From an uncultured Spirochaetales bacterium (GTDB lineage: Bacteria > Spirochaetota > Spirochaetia > Sphaerochaetales > Sphaerochaetaceae): a stretch of 64,000 bases of DNA. Positions 54,301-62,872 of this stretch are shown in pieces. The stretch lies in NCBI GenBank assembly GCA_949289305.1, contig CASENB010000008.1, forward strand, positions 1-64,000, given 5' to 3'. The notes under the pieces were generated by a model. The model was not told where the DNA came from, did not search any database, and worked only from the letters and a program-made list of their open reading frames with translations. Each line of letters opens with the position of its first letter. Position 1 is the stretch's first letter. Position numbers and translations under genes: made by a program.

Positions 54301-54634
54301 TTACAGCGGGAGTTGGAATGTCGGACTTTAAATGCGTATAAACGATCAGTGTGAAGTAAATAAAGAATAAGAATAAAAAGAATATTATGCTGTATGGACG
54401 TTTTTTGCGGCTTACCTTAATAAAGAAAGCCTCAAATACCAAAAACGCTCCAGGAATAAGGAGAATGAGATTCTCTCTTTGGCTTATGCTTAAAGATGCA
54501 CTTACAAAGCTTTCGATGATATTTTCAACATTAGCAAGACTCTCTGGAAACGTTAAATAATTTGCTGCTAATATCACAAGTCCTGCTAAGAACAAGATTA
54601 TGCAAAAAATAGTTGTAAGTACGCCTTTTTTCAT
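51377..54634 (-). CDS. ftsK: FtsK/SpoIIIE DNA translocase
   Basis: 1085 residues. Four membrane helices in about the first 160 residues anchor it at the septum. A very charged linker (about 175-265, runs of K, E, R and A) and a disordered region to about 600 follow. The motor has [12 protein letters not shown], Walker A [13 protein letters not shown] and Walker B [25 protein letters not shown] is typical. The C-terminal gamma winged helix ([31 protein letters not shown]) reads KOPS-like polarity sequences. It moves the chromosome terminus through the division septum. It follows rsmG after seven bases. Confidence 0.96.
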   Translation of the reverse strand: [1085 protein letters not shown]

Positions 54635-54641
54635 TTCATCC

Positions 54642-55271
54642 TCACTTTATATAAAGCAGTGAGCGCTCCCTATTTAAATAAGGAACACTAATGCTCTCTA
54701 TAGAGTAAGTGACACTATGCCCCAGCCTCTCCAGATCTTTTATTTCCTCCAAGCATTTGCTCTTCATCCCCTTATAAAGGATGATTTTCCCGTCTTCCCT
54801 TAAAAGAGGTTTCATAAGAGGATAGCTATCTGTAAGCGTGTGGAAAGCTCTGCTTGTGACGATATCGAAAGTATCTTTAATGCTCTCAGCCCCTTCAAAC
54901 CTAACTTCTGCGTTCTTAAGTCTTAAGCGCGCAATAGTAGAGTTTAAAAAGTCCACCCTTCTCTTCATTCTCTCACAAAGAACAATCCTGCTCTCTGGCA
55001 TGAAGATAGAAAGGACTATGGCAGGAAATCCTGCACCGCTTCCTAAATCGATTATGTCGGTTTTCTTTTCTTCCCTCAAAAAGTAAGGAACGCCTGCCGC
55101 CGTATCAAGTATATGGCTTACTACAATCTCGTTCTCGTCTGTATTCGAGACTAAACGATAGCTGGGATTAAAAAGCATTATCTCTGCTAAAAAAGCTTCA
55201 AGCTGTCCCATTTGCTCCAAGCTGCAAGATAAACCAAGCTCTTTAATACCACGACTAAGAAGACTATTCAT
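54642..55271 (-). CDS. rsmG: 16S rRNA (guanine527-N7) methyltransferase RsmG
   Basis: 209 residues, normal length. The SAM-binding loop is [35 protein letters not shown] is the second strand, and VTSRAFHTL the active region. It modifies G527 of 16S rRNA. It overlaps the end of mnmG by eight bases, the standard mnmG-rsmG arrangement. Confidence 0.94.
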   Translation of the reverse strand: MNSLLSRGIKELGLSCSLEQMGQLEAFLAEIMLFNPSYRLVSNTDENEIVVSHILDTAAGVPYFLREEKKTDIIDLGSGAGFPAIVLSIFMPESRIVLCERMKRRVDFLNSTIARLRLKNAEVRFEGAESIKDTFDIVTSRAFHTLTDSYPLMKPLLREDGKIILYKGMKSKCLEEIKDLERLGHSVTYSIESISVPYLNRERSLLYIK

Positions 55272-57054
55272 TCTTTCTGCTCCTTAGTGCGACTTGCAAT
55301 ACTGCGATATCTGAAACGCGGACGCCGGAAATTCTGCTCGCCTGCCCTATGCTTTGAGGCCTTATGGCTTTGAACTTCTCTTGCGCTTCCTTGCTCAATC
55401 CATCAACATTATCATAATCGAAAGATGAAGGAATTGCTAGCACTTCATTCTTCTCAAATCGCTCTATTTCCTTATCCTGTCTCTTTAAATACCCCTCGTA
55501 CTTGATATCAAGCTCAACCTCTTCTTTAGTCTCTGCGCTATATTTTGACTCTAAATCAATGCCTAGAGAGTCGATTGTGACTTCAGGTTCTTTCAGAAGT
55601 TCTAATCCGTTCTTACCTCTTTCTTTTTTTTGCCTTAAAAGCTCTTTTATCTCTTCAATGTCATGAATCTTCTCTTCTAAGCGATTTTTCCGCTCTTCGC
55701 TCGACAAAGGAGATAGCATCGTAAGACGTAAATCGGCATTGTCGTTTCTCAGTTTTAAGCGGTATTCCGCACGGCTTGTAAACATTCTATAAGGCTCTTT
55801 CGTTCCTTTTGTCGTAAGATCGTCTATAAGAACTCCGATATACGCCTCGGATCTTTTCAGTATAAGAGGCTCTTTCCCACTTAGTCTCAAGGAAGCATTA
55901 ATTCCTGCCATAATGCCCTGCGCAGCAGCCTCTTCGTATCCGCTTGTGCCGTTTGTCTGACCTGCGATATATAAATTCTTCAGCCTCTTGCTCTCAAGGC
56001 TTGGAAGAAGCTCTAAAGGATCAAGATAATCATATTCAACTGCATAAGCCGGCCTCATTATCTCAACGTTTTCAAGCCCAGGCAAAGTCCTGATAAACTC
56101 GTGCTGTACGCGCTCAGGAAGGGATGATGAAAGCCCGTTAAGATACATCTCCTCTGTTCCAAGCCCTTCAGGCTCAACGAAGATCTGATGGCGCTCCCTA
56201 TCGGGGAAACGTACAACCTTATCTTCTATGGAAGGACAGTATCTTGGACCTTTTCCGACTATCTTTCCCCCATATAGAGGCGAGTATTTAATATTGTCCC
56301 TTATTATCTGATGCGTTTTTTCATTCGTATATGTTATATAGCAATCGAGCATCGGACGCTCAATCTTGTCACTCATATATGAAAAGGGTCTGACATCAGC
56401 ATCGCCTGGCTGCACTTCGAGCTTTGAGAAATCGAGAGTGCTTTTTTTAACGCGCGCAGGGGTTCCTGTTTTCATTCGTCCTACAGAAAACCCCATCTCC
56501 CTGAGCCTGTCTCCAAGGCCTTTTGCAGATCCCTCTCCAAGTCTTCCTGATTCTGCTTCGTACTCTCCTATGAAGATCTTTCCGTTCATGAAAGTTCCTG
56601 TTGTTAGGACAACAACAGTTGAAAATATCTTCCATCCCCTCTCTGTTACAACACCAATGATCTTATCGCCTTCAGCGATGAAATCAACAACGGTATCCAT
56701 AAAGAGTTCTAGTGAGTTCTCATGCTCAAGAGTCTCTTTAGCAAGGCGCGAGTAAGAGAATTTATCTGCCTGAGCCCTATATGCCTGCACTGCCGGTCCT
56801 CGTCTTCTGTTTAAAAGGCGGAACTGTATCATAGTGTTGTCTATCAAATGAGCCATCTCGCCGCCAAGAGCGTCAATTTCCCTCACAAGATTTCCCTTAG
56901 CAAGCCCACCTATTGCAGGATTACAAGAAAGGCGTCCGATCGCATCAAGACTCTGTGTTATTAAGAGTGTTCTATATCCAGTTCTAGAGAGAGCAAGACT
57001 TGCTTCAATTCCTGCGTGTCCTGCCCCAATTACTATCGCATCATAATCTTTCAT
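55264..57054 (-). CDS. mnmG: tRNA uridine carboxymethylaminomethyl-modifying enzyme MnmG (GidA)
   Basis: 596 residues, slightly shorter than the usual 620-630. The FAD motif is [14 protein letters not shown] at the N-terminus. [47 protein letters not shown] and [14 protein letters not shown] are hallmark segments, and [19 protein letters not shown] closes the FAD site. With MnmE it makes the cmnm5 modification at wobble U34 of several tRNAs. It starts one base after mnmE ends. Confidence 0.96.
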   Translation of the reverse strand: MKDYDAIVIGAGHAGIEASLALSRTGYRTLLITQSLDAIGRLSCNPAIGGLAKGNLVREIDALGGEMAHLIDNTMIQFRLLNRRRGPAVQAYRAQADKFSYSRLAKETLEHENSLELFMDTVVDFIAEGDKIIGVVTERGWKIFSTVVVLTTGTFMNGKIFIGEYEAESGRLGEGSAKGLGDRLREMGFSVGRMKTGTPARVKKSTLDFSKLEVQPGDADVRPFSYMSDKIERPMLDCYITYTNEKTHQIIRDNIKYSPLYGGKIVGKGPRYCPSIEDKVVRFPDRERHQIFVEPEGLGTEEMYLNGLSSSLPERVQHEFIRTLPGLENVEIMRPAYAVEYDYLDPLELLPSLESKRLKNLYIAGQTNGTSGYEEAAAQGIMAGINASLRLSGKEPLILKRSEAYIGVLIDDLTTKGTKEPYRMFTSRAEYRLKLRNDNADLRLTMLSPLSSEERKNRLEEKIHDIEEIKELLRQKKERGKNGLELLKEPEVTIDSLGIDLESKYSAETKEEVELDIKYEGYLKRQDKEIERFEKNEVLAIPSSFDYDNVDGLSKEAQEKFKAIRPQSIGQASRISGVRVSDIAVLQVALRSRKNE

Positions 57055-57055
57055 A

Positions 57056-58372
57056 TCATTTTCCTAAACAAAACTTTGAAAATAGGCGATCAAGAATTTC
57101 ATCGCTGCTTACTTCGCCGATTAAAGAATCAAGACTCTTTAAAGCACTTTGAAAGAGAAGAGACATTAGATCAATGCTTAATTCCTTGCTCTTTTTTGTC
57201 AGCATTAAATTCTCTCTGCACTCTGCCAAATCATTCTTCTCCCTCTCGCTTTCTATCGTAATAGGACCGTCGCTGCCGCCGCTTTTCTTCGTGAGCCTCT
57301 TTTCAACCTCATCAAGAACCTCTTTTATCCCCTCTCCGGTTAAAGAAGAGAATTCAAGCGCCTTCCCCTTCCTCTTTTTATCGAGCTTGGAATATATGAT
57401 GATAGTACGCTCATCCTCAGGAGGAAGAACATCATCGCTTCCGTCCGTTATATAGAGTACGAGATCTGCATCCTCAATCAGCTTTTTAGATCTTACAATT
57501 CCCTCTTTCTCTATCTCTTCATCGGTACTTCTTAGTCCTGCAGTATCAAAAAGACGGCATGGAATCGACCTAATTACACATTCAGCTTCGATATAATCCC
57601 TTGTCGTTCCCTCTATCTCAGATACTATCGCCCTGTTCTCCTTTAAAAGCGCATTGAAAAAAGAACTTTTTCCTGCATTTGTCTTTCCAGCAAGTACTAT
57701 CTTAGCCCCTTGACTATAAAGACGGGATGAATCATAAGTTCCGATCAGATCATCAAGACGTCTGATAATAGAATCGACCTCATATTCAGGGTATACCCAG
57801 TCCTCGATTATCTCATCTTCAGCATAATCAAGCTGAACTTCCAGTGATGATATTATATCGATAAGCTCATCTTTTATCTCTTTTACGATCTTGCTTAATC
57901 CCCCTGAGAGGCGGCTTAACGCATCTTCAGCACCTTTTAAGCTTTTTGCGCTTATTATCTCCTCTACAGCCTCTGCCTGACTTAAGTCGAGTCTTTTATG
58001 CATGAATGCTCTGTATGTAAACTCTCCTGGAAGCGCCTTTCTTATGCCAAGCTCTTCAAGGGTTATAAAAAGTTTATTAATAAGGGCAAGAGAGCCGTGC
58101 ATGTTTATCTCTATCGCTTCTTCTGCCGTATATCCATGACCTTTTCTATAAACAGAGAGCACGACTTCATCGATAAGCTTTCCGTCTTTATCTATCAAAT
58201 GCCCATGAAGGAGCGTATTTGTTTTTGCGCTTAACAGTTTTTCTTTATTACTAAAAGCGTTAGCAAGCGTCTCTATTACCCCGTCGCCGCTTAAACGCAC
58301 GATTGCAAGCGCCGATGGGTAATATGCCGTTGCCAAAGCGTAAATCATCTCATCTGTTTCATATCTCTGCAT
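57056..58372 (-). CDS. mnmE: tRNA modification GTPase MnmE (TrmE)
   Basis: 438 residues from ATG 58372 ([14 protein letters not shown]). The N-terminal folate-binding domain, a helical domain and an inserted G domain are present: [14 protein letters not shown] (G1), TTRDYIEAE (G2), [13 protein letters not shown] (G3). The G4 position reads IYSKLDKK, a YSKLD in place of the usual NKxD. The C-terminus ends FSKFCLGK, with the conserved C-x-G-K. A -10-like TATAAT ends about 15 bases upstream, so the leader is very short. It is divergent from epmA. Confidence 0.95.
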   Translation of the reverse strand: MQRYETDEMIYALATAYYPSALAIVRLSGDGVIETLANAFSNKEKLLSAKTNTLLHGHLIDKDGKLIDEVVLSVYRKGHGYTAEEAIEINMHGSLALINKLFITLEELGIRKALPGEFTYRAFMHKRLDLSQAEAVEEIISAKSLKGAEDALSRLSGGLSKIVKEIKDELIDIISSLEVQLDYAEDEIIEDWVYPEYEVDSIIRRLDDLIGTYDSSRLYSQGAKIVLAGKTNAGKSSFFNALLKENRAIVSEIEGTTRDYIEAECVIRSIPCRLFDTAGLRSTDEEIEKEGIVRSKKLIEDADLVLYITDGSDDVLPPEDERTIIIYSKLDKKRKGKALEFSSLTGEGIKEVLDEVEKRLTKKSGGSDGPITIESEREKNDLAECRENLMLTKKSKELSIDLMSLLFQSALKSLDSLIGEVSSDEILDRLFSKFCLGK

Positions 58373-58447
58373 GGCCAAATTCTATTGATTATAGAGAACT
58401 TTAGCAATCTTATTGGCTTAAATTACTTCTTTGTTTATTCTATTCGC

Positions 58448-59428
58448 ATGTTCGATATAAGCATAGAAAGAAAAAGAGCGGAACTTTATAAAAACATAAG
58501 ATCGTTTTTTGATGAAAAGGGATATCTTGAAGTTTTTACACCAACCCTTTCCGATTCACTCATACCAGAGCCTACTATAAAGAACTTTGAAAGTACTTTT
58601 ATCAACGAATTTACTGGAAATAAGAACTTTTATCTAATTCCATCGCCGGAGATCTTCATTAAGCGTCTTATCGCATCAGGTTCTGGGTCTGTTTATGAGA
58701 TATCAAAATGCTTCAGAAACTCAGAACAGCTTGGCTTAATTCATAATCCAGAGTTCACTATGCTTGAATACTACACAATGGACTATGACGAGGCAGATTC
58801 AATCGGCCTTACAATCGAAATGCTAAGAAAGACGGCAATTATTGGATCAGATGAAATCATCTTTAAAGATCCGCTTATTATGAGCGTAGACGAGGCTGTA
58901 TTTAAATATGCAGGCTTTGACCTTTCCATGTGTCACAGCATAGAAAAGATCAGAGAAGAAGCAGAAAGAAGAGGCCATCTAATTCCTGAAGATGAAAGCT
59001 GGGATGATACCTTCAACAGGATATTCATAGACTCTGTAGAACCAAATCTTCCTACTGATGTTCCTGTAATACTTAAAGATTATCCAGCAGAGATCGAATG
59101 CCTTGCTAAAAAGAACAGCGAATACACAAGAGCACGATGGGAGATGTATATCAAAGGCATTGAGGTTGCAAACTGCTATAAGGAAGAGACAGATAAAAAA
59201 ATCACGCGTTCCTACTATGAAAAGGAATACGAGAAATTAAAAAAAGAGAGAAAGAAGACTGGAGATGTTATTCCAGATGCTGACTTCTCTTTCTGCGATA
59301 TCGATATGAAAGAGTCTAGCGGAGTTGCAATGGGACTCGATAGGCTTCTTATGATCGAGTGCGGTAAAAAGGATATTGAGGACGTGCTCTCTTTCAGCTT
59401 TAAGGGAATGCTCGATGGAAAAGTTTGA
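58448..59428 (+). CDS. epmA: EF-P beta-lysylation protein EpmA
   Basis: 326 residues from ATG 58448, the usual length; the frame extends upstream but that part is not conserved. A class II lysyl-tRNA synthetase catalytic core without the anticodon domain: FFDEKGYLEVFTPTLSDS (motif 1), YEISKCFRNSEQLGLIHNPEFTMLEYY (motif 2) and SGVAMGLDRLLMIECG (motif 3). It attaches beta-lysine to a lysine of EF-P. efp lies two genes downstream on the same strand, which supports the assignment over plain LysS. Confidence 0.93.
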   Translation: MFDISIERKRAELYKNIRSFFDEKGYLEVFTPTLSDSLIPEPTIKNFESTFINEFTGNKNFYLIPSPEIFIKRLIASGSGSVYEISKCFRNSEQLGLIHNPEFTMLEYYTMDYDEADSIGLTIEMLRKTAIIGSDEIIFKDPLIMSVDEAVFKYAGFDLSMCHSIEKIREEAERRGHLIPEDESWDDTFNRIFIDSVEPNLPTDVPVILKDYPAEIECLAKKNSEYTRARWEMYIKGIEVANCYKEETDKKITRSYYEKEYEKLKKERKKTGDVIPDADFSFCDIDMKESSGVAMGLDRLLMIECGKKDIEDVLSFSFKGMLDGKV

Positions 59429-59675
59429 ACTAACGCTCGATGAAGATAATTCTATTATAATTCCAGAGCCAGTTTTAAAAGAGCTTAAGATGAAAAAAGG
59501 CGACACTTTCGTCTTAAGCGTAGAAAAAGATGAAATAAAACTAGAAAAGAAGAAAAAACTAAGTCAGGATGATTACGATGCTTTAATAAGCATGGCTGCA
59601 GAATATGCAAAAGAAACCGGGCTTGACACTCTAGACTGCTATTCTATTGTGGAAGAATACATTAACAGCCTCTAA
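59415..59675 (+). CDS. SpoVT/AbrB-fold small protein
   Basis: 86 residues from ATG 59415, overlapping the end of epmA by 14 bases, with AAGGGA upstream. The N-terminal half (LTLDEDNSIIIPEPVLKELKMKKGDTFVLSVEKDEIKLEKK) is a swapped-hairpin AbrB-type DNA-binding domain as in antitoxins and transition regulators; the rest is helical. No toxin gene is adjacent. It may regulate the epmA-efp unit or be an orphan antitoxin-like gene. Confidence 0.72.
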   Translation: MEKFELTLDEDNSIIIPEPVLKELKMKKGDTFVLSVEKDEIKLEKKKKLSQDDYDALISMAAEYAKETGLDTLDCYSIVEEYINSL

Positions 59676-59762
59676 ATTTTGCAATGTCTTTACTTATAAG
59701 CTCTTTTCTGTTATTTTACTAACGTTCACTAGATTATACAGTTCATTAACGAGGTAAATAAA

Positions 59763-60326
59763 ATGATTAAAGCAGGACAGATTGATAAAGGTACAGCCCT
59801 ACTAATCAAAGGTCAGCCTTTTTTAGTAATCGAAAGGGAGTTCGTAAACCCAGGTAAGGGTTCTGCATTCGTTCGCCTGAAGCTAAAGAGCCCAGCAACA
59901 GGGCAGACTCTTCAGGAGACAATGAAGAGCCAGGACAATGCTGAAGACATCACAATCGAAGATCGCGACTTCCAGTATCTTTACAATGATGGCGAGAACT
60001 TCAGCTTCATGAATACAGAGAGCTACGAGCAGATCGAAGTTCCTATGAAGAGCTTTGAAGGTTACGAGTTCCTAATGAAGGAAGGCGAGAGCTACAGAAT
60101 CACAATGTGGGAAGATCAGGTACTAGACATCCAGATCCCATCTAAAGTCGTTTACGTTGTAACAGAGACTGAAGATGCGGCAAGAGGAGATACTGTTCAG
60201 GGCGTTACAAAGGACGCTGTTCTAGAAACAGGATTGAAGATCAGAGTACCAGGCTTCATCAAGCAAGGTGAAAAAGTTAGAGTTAACACAGAGACGAAAG
60301 AATACATCGAAAGAGTTAACGGCTAA
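59763..60326 (+). CDS. efp: elongation factor P
   Basis: 187 residues, normal length. Three domains; the modified lysine sits in the loop NPGKGSAFVR (Lys32). The PGKG form is the one modified by EpmA, as opposed to the Arg form of EarP systems. YNDGENFSFMNTESYEQIE and LKIRVPGFIKQGEKVRVNTETKEYIERV are family segments. EF-P relieves ribosome stalling at polyproline. GAGGTAA precedes ATG. The leader from the AbrB-like gene is 87 bases and may hold its own promoter. Confidence 0.96.
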   Translation: MIKAGQIDKGTALLIKGQPFLVIEREFVNPGKGSAFVRLKLKSPATGQTLQETMKSQDNAEDITIEDRDFQYLYNDGENFSFMNTESYEQIEVPMKSFEGYEFLMKEGESYRITMWEDQVLDIQIPSKVVYVVTETEDAARGDTVQGVTKDAVLETGLKIRVPGFIKQGEKVRVNTETKEYIERVNG

Positions 60327-60332
60327 AAGAGA

Positions 60333-60357
60333 GGGTTGCCAAGCGCAGCCCTTTTTT
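60333..60357 (+). terminator. intrinsic terminator of efp
   Basis: GGGTTGC (60333-60339), loop CAAGC, GCAGCCC (60345-60351), then six T. Seven pairs with one wobble, directly after the stop codon. Confidence 0.9.
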
Positions 60358-60368
60358 AATCATCGATA

Positions 60369-60430
60369 CGTTAGCAAAAAAAATATATCTCAAATAAAAT
60401 GCATTTCAGATATTATCTAACGCTTTTTTT
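60369..60430 (+). terminator. second long hairpin with T tract downstream of efp
   Basis: CGTTAG (60369-60374) pairs with CTAACG (60417-60422) and, inside, ATATCT (60385-60390) pairs with AGATAT (60408-60413); seven T follow at 60424-60430. It may be a backup terminator or the end of a small RNA. Confidence 0.4.
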
Positions 60431-60522
60431 CAGTATCAGAGAAATATAATTTCAGCTTAAGTTGGTTTACCAATATTCTAACAAATATTGTCTCGTCAAA
60501 TTTCGATTTTAGCAGCACAAAT

Positions 60523-60550
60523 AAAAAGGGCTCTGCAATGTGCAAAGCCC
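60523..60550 (-). terminator. intrinsic terminator of the BMP transporter operon
   Basis: On minus, GGGCTTTGCA-CAT-TGCAGAGCCC forms a ten-pair stem with one wobble or mismatch and is followed by five T. It lies 24 bases after the binding-protein stop. Confidence 0.88.
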
Positions 60551-60574
60551 AAATGGAAAAGACGTTTTTGTCTA

Positions 60575-61816
60575 TTAATATGCAGCATTAAGCCACTCTA
60601 TTCCGTCAATCTGTGCTGTAAAATATGGAGCTGACTGGAACTCTGACTCATGGAATGCACCGTCATATACTGCTTCTTCGCTGTCTGCTGTGAAGTCGCC
60701 GTCTGTATCAAGTGCAAATGCATGTGTTAGCTCTTCTCCGCCGTTAACTGTGAATGTGCTTGTATCGAATACTTCAAGCGATCCGTCTGCGATAGCTGCT
60801 TCGACCTCTGCAATCTTCTCTGCTGTTCCAGGAGCTGCAATTGCTTCGTTTAGAGTTGTCATAACTACTGCGCCGTCGCCCATGCCGCCGCACCAGTCCT
60901 GAGGAATTGCTTCTCCGTTTACATATGCCTTGATTGCTTCATAGAAGTAGATGCCCCAGTCAATTCTTGTAGAAATTAAGGATGCATTAGGTGCGATTCC
61001 TGTCATATCGTTGTTATATCCTGTGTGGAATACGCCGCGTGACTGTGCTGCTGTTGCAGGAGTCGTGTTGTCGGAGTGCTGGCTGATCATTACACATCCC
61101 TGGTCGATAAGTGCAAGAGCTGCGTCGCTCTCTGCTGTTGCATCAGACCACGATCCTACGAATGATACCTTCATCGTTACAGATGGACATACAGAGCGTG
61201 CGCCAAGGAAGTATGCTGTGAAGCCAGAAATTACTTCGGCGAATGAGTAAGCGCCAACGTATCCGATTACAGCTTCTTCTGGAGTGATTTCGCCTTCGTC
61301 AATCATCTGCTGAAGCTTCATACCAGCAACAACACCTGCGATGTATCTTCCTTCGTAGATGTTTGCAAATGCGTTATGGGTATTATCTCTTCCATCGTTC
61401 CATGATGCAGCATTCGTACATGCGATGAATTCGATATCTGGATAATCATCTACAACTTCAAGCATGAATGGCTCAAATCCATAGCTATTATTGATAATGA
61501 TCTCACAACCCTCTTCTGCCGCTTCAATGTTTGCATCAAGACAAGTTGCATCTTCGCCGATGTTATACTTTGTAACCCATTCGACGTTGATTCCCTCTTG
61601 AGCCAACATCTCTGAAGCTTCGTCTCTGCCGCGGATGAAGTTGAAAGTGTAGCCTTGGTCATTCTCATCACCAATGCATAACAATCCTACGCGAACTGTC
61701 CTTGTTCCATCTTCTGCTGTAGCAGGGGATGCTGCCGTACTCTCTGATGCTCCGCCTGCAAATACGAGGCCCATTGTACAAATGAGAGTAATCAGAACTA
61801 AAGAAATTTTTTTCAT
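60575..61816 (-). CDS. BMP-family (PnrA/BmpA-like) substrate-binding protein
   Basis: 413 residues. Signal peptide MKKISLVLITLICTMGLVFA, then GGASES with no lipobox Cys, unlike most BMP proteins, which are lipoproteins. The mature part: GLLCIGDENDQGYTFNFIRG at the start, EIIINNSYGFEPFMLEV, AFANIYEGRYIAGVVAGM, IGYVGAYSFAEVISGFTAYFLGAR and DQGCVMISQHSDNTTPATAAQ. PnrA-type proteins bind purine or other nucleosides. An AAGGAGG precedes ATG. It is the last gene of the operon. Confidence 0.9.
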   Translation of the reverse strand: MKKISLVLITLICTMGLVFAGGASESTAASPATAEDGTRTVRVGLLCIGDENDQGYTFNFIRGRDEASEMLAQEGINVEWVTKYNIGEDATCLDANIEAAEEGCEIIINNSYGFEPFMLEVVDDYPDIEFIACTNAASWNDGRDNTHNAFANIYEGRYIAGVVAGMKLQQMIDEGEITPEEAVIGYVGAYSFAEVISGFTAYFLGARSVCPSVTMKVSFVGSWSDATAESDAALALIDQGCVMISQHSDNTTPATAAQSRGVFHTGYNNDMTGIAPNASLISTRIDWGIYFYEAIKAYVNGEAIPQDWCGGMGDGAVVMTTLNEAIAAPGTAEKIAEVEAAIADGSLEVFDTSTFTVNGGEELTHAFALDTDGDFTADSEEAVYDGAFHESEFQSAPYFTAQIDGIEWLNAAY

Positions 61817-61885
61817 ATATCCTCCTTGTGATATATTGCAAAAGTTCCCAACCTTAACAGTGATGTTAAGATTCCAAAAACAAAA

Positions 61886-62872
61886 TCACCTCTCCTCTCT
61901 GAAGTAATTCACCCCTAAAGAAAGAGGAGGCTGTTTATCTCTACCGCTCTTCATGCTCGTAAAGATAAGAACAATTACCGTTACGATGTATGGAAGAATC
62001 TTGTAAATCTCTGTAGGAATAAACGGAATCGAAACTCTTAAGTACATGATCATCATGGCACCGAAAAGCACAGATCCCCAGATTGCATTAAGAGGTCTCC
62101 AGATGCAGAAGATAACAAGAGCAACAGCAAGCCAACCAACGCCAGAAAGTCCTTCATGGTTCCATACGCATCCAGCTGTCGTCATAATATAAACCATACC
62201 GCCTATGGCGCTGATTCCACCGCCAATGATCGTTCCAAGGTATTTATATTTCGTAATATTTATACCAGCAGCATCACTTGTAGCAGGGCTCTCTCCTACC
62301 GCTCTGAGATACATGCCAGCTCTAGTCTTCTTTAAAAAGAGATGCATTGCTATAGCAAGAACAACAGCAAGGTAGAAGAACACCGTATGTGAAAATAGAA
62401 TTCTTCCGATAATAGGAATGTTAATTAGAAAATCAGGGAAGATAGTCGCAGAGAAGGCATCTTTTAAGCCGTTTCCAAGGGCAACGTATCCACCCTCGCT
62501 TACTCTCATGAACTCACCTACAAACTGTCCAACACCTGTTCCGAAGATTGAGAGCGCAAGTCCGGTAACGTTCTGATTCGCCCTTAGTGTGATAGTTAAG
62601 AAGCTGTAAATTAAAGATGCAAATGCACCAGAAGCAAAAGCACAAAGGATTGCAAGCACGATTGCAACAAAACCAGATGCCGCATCAGATCCTACAGCCT
62701 TCTCATAATAAAATGCGCCTGCAAGACCGAATGCTCCTCCCATGTACATGATACCTTCAACACCTAAGTTCAAGTTTCCAGTCTTCTCTGTCAGGATCTC
62801 GCCAAGAGTGCCATACATCAAAACTGTTCCGAAAGTAACAGCTGCAACAATTAAAGTAATTAACGTAGTCAT
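61886..62872 (-). CDS. nucleoside ABC transporter, permease 2 (NupQ/YufQ-like)
   Basis: 328 residues with about nine helices. Hallmarks are YGTLGEILTEKTGNLNLGVEGIMYMGG near the start and TRAGMYLRAVGESPATSDAAGINITKYKYL, the cytoplasmic coupling loop. With its partner it forms the channel for the BMP binding protein. Its ATG overlaps the stop of the preceding permease by 4 bp. Confidence 0.92.
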   Translation of the reverse strand: MTTLITLIVAAVTFGTVLMYGTLGEILTEKTGNLNLGVEGIMYMGGAFGLAGAFYYEKAVGSDAASGFVAIVLAILCAFASGAFASLIYSFLTITLRANQNVTGLALSIFGTGVGQFVGEFMRVSEGGYVALGNGLKDAFSATIFPDFLINIPIIGRILFSHTVFFYLAVVLAIAMHLFLKKTRAGMYLRAVGESPATSDAAGINITKYKYLGTIIGGGISAIGGMVYIMTTAGCVWNHEGLSGVGWLAVALVIFCIWRPLNAIWGSVLFGAMMIMYLRVSIPFIPTEIYKILPYIVTVIVLIFTSMKSGRDKQPPLSLGVNYFREER

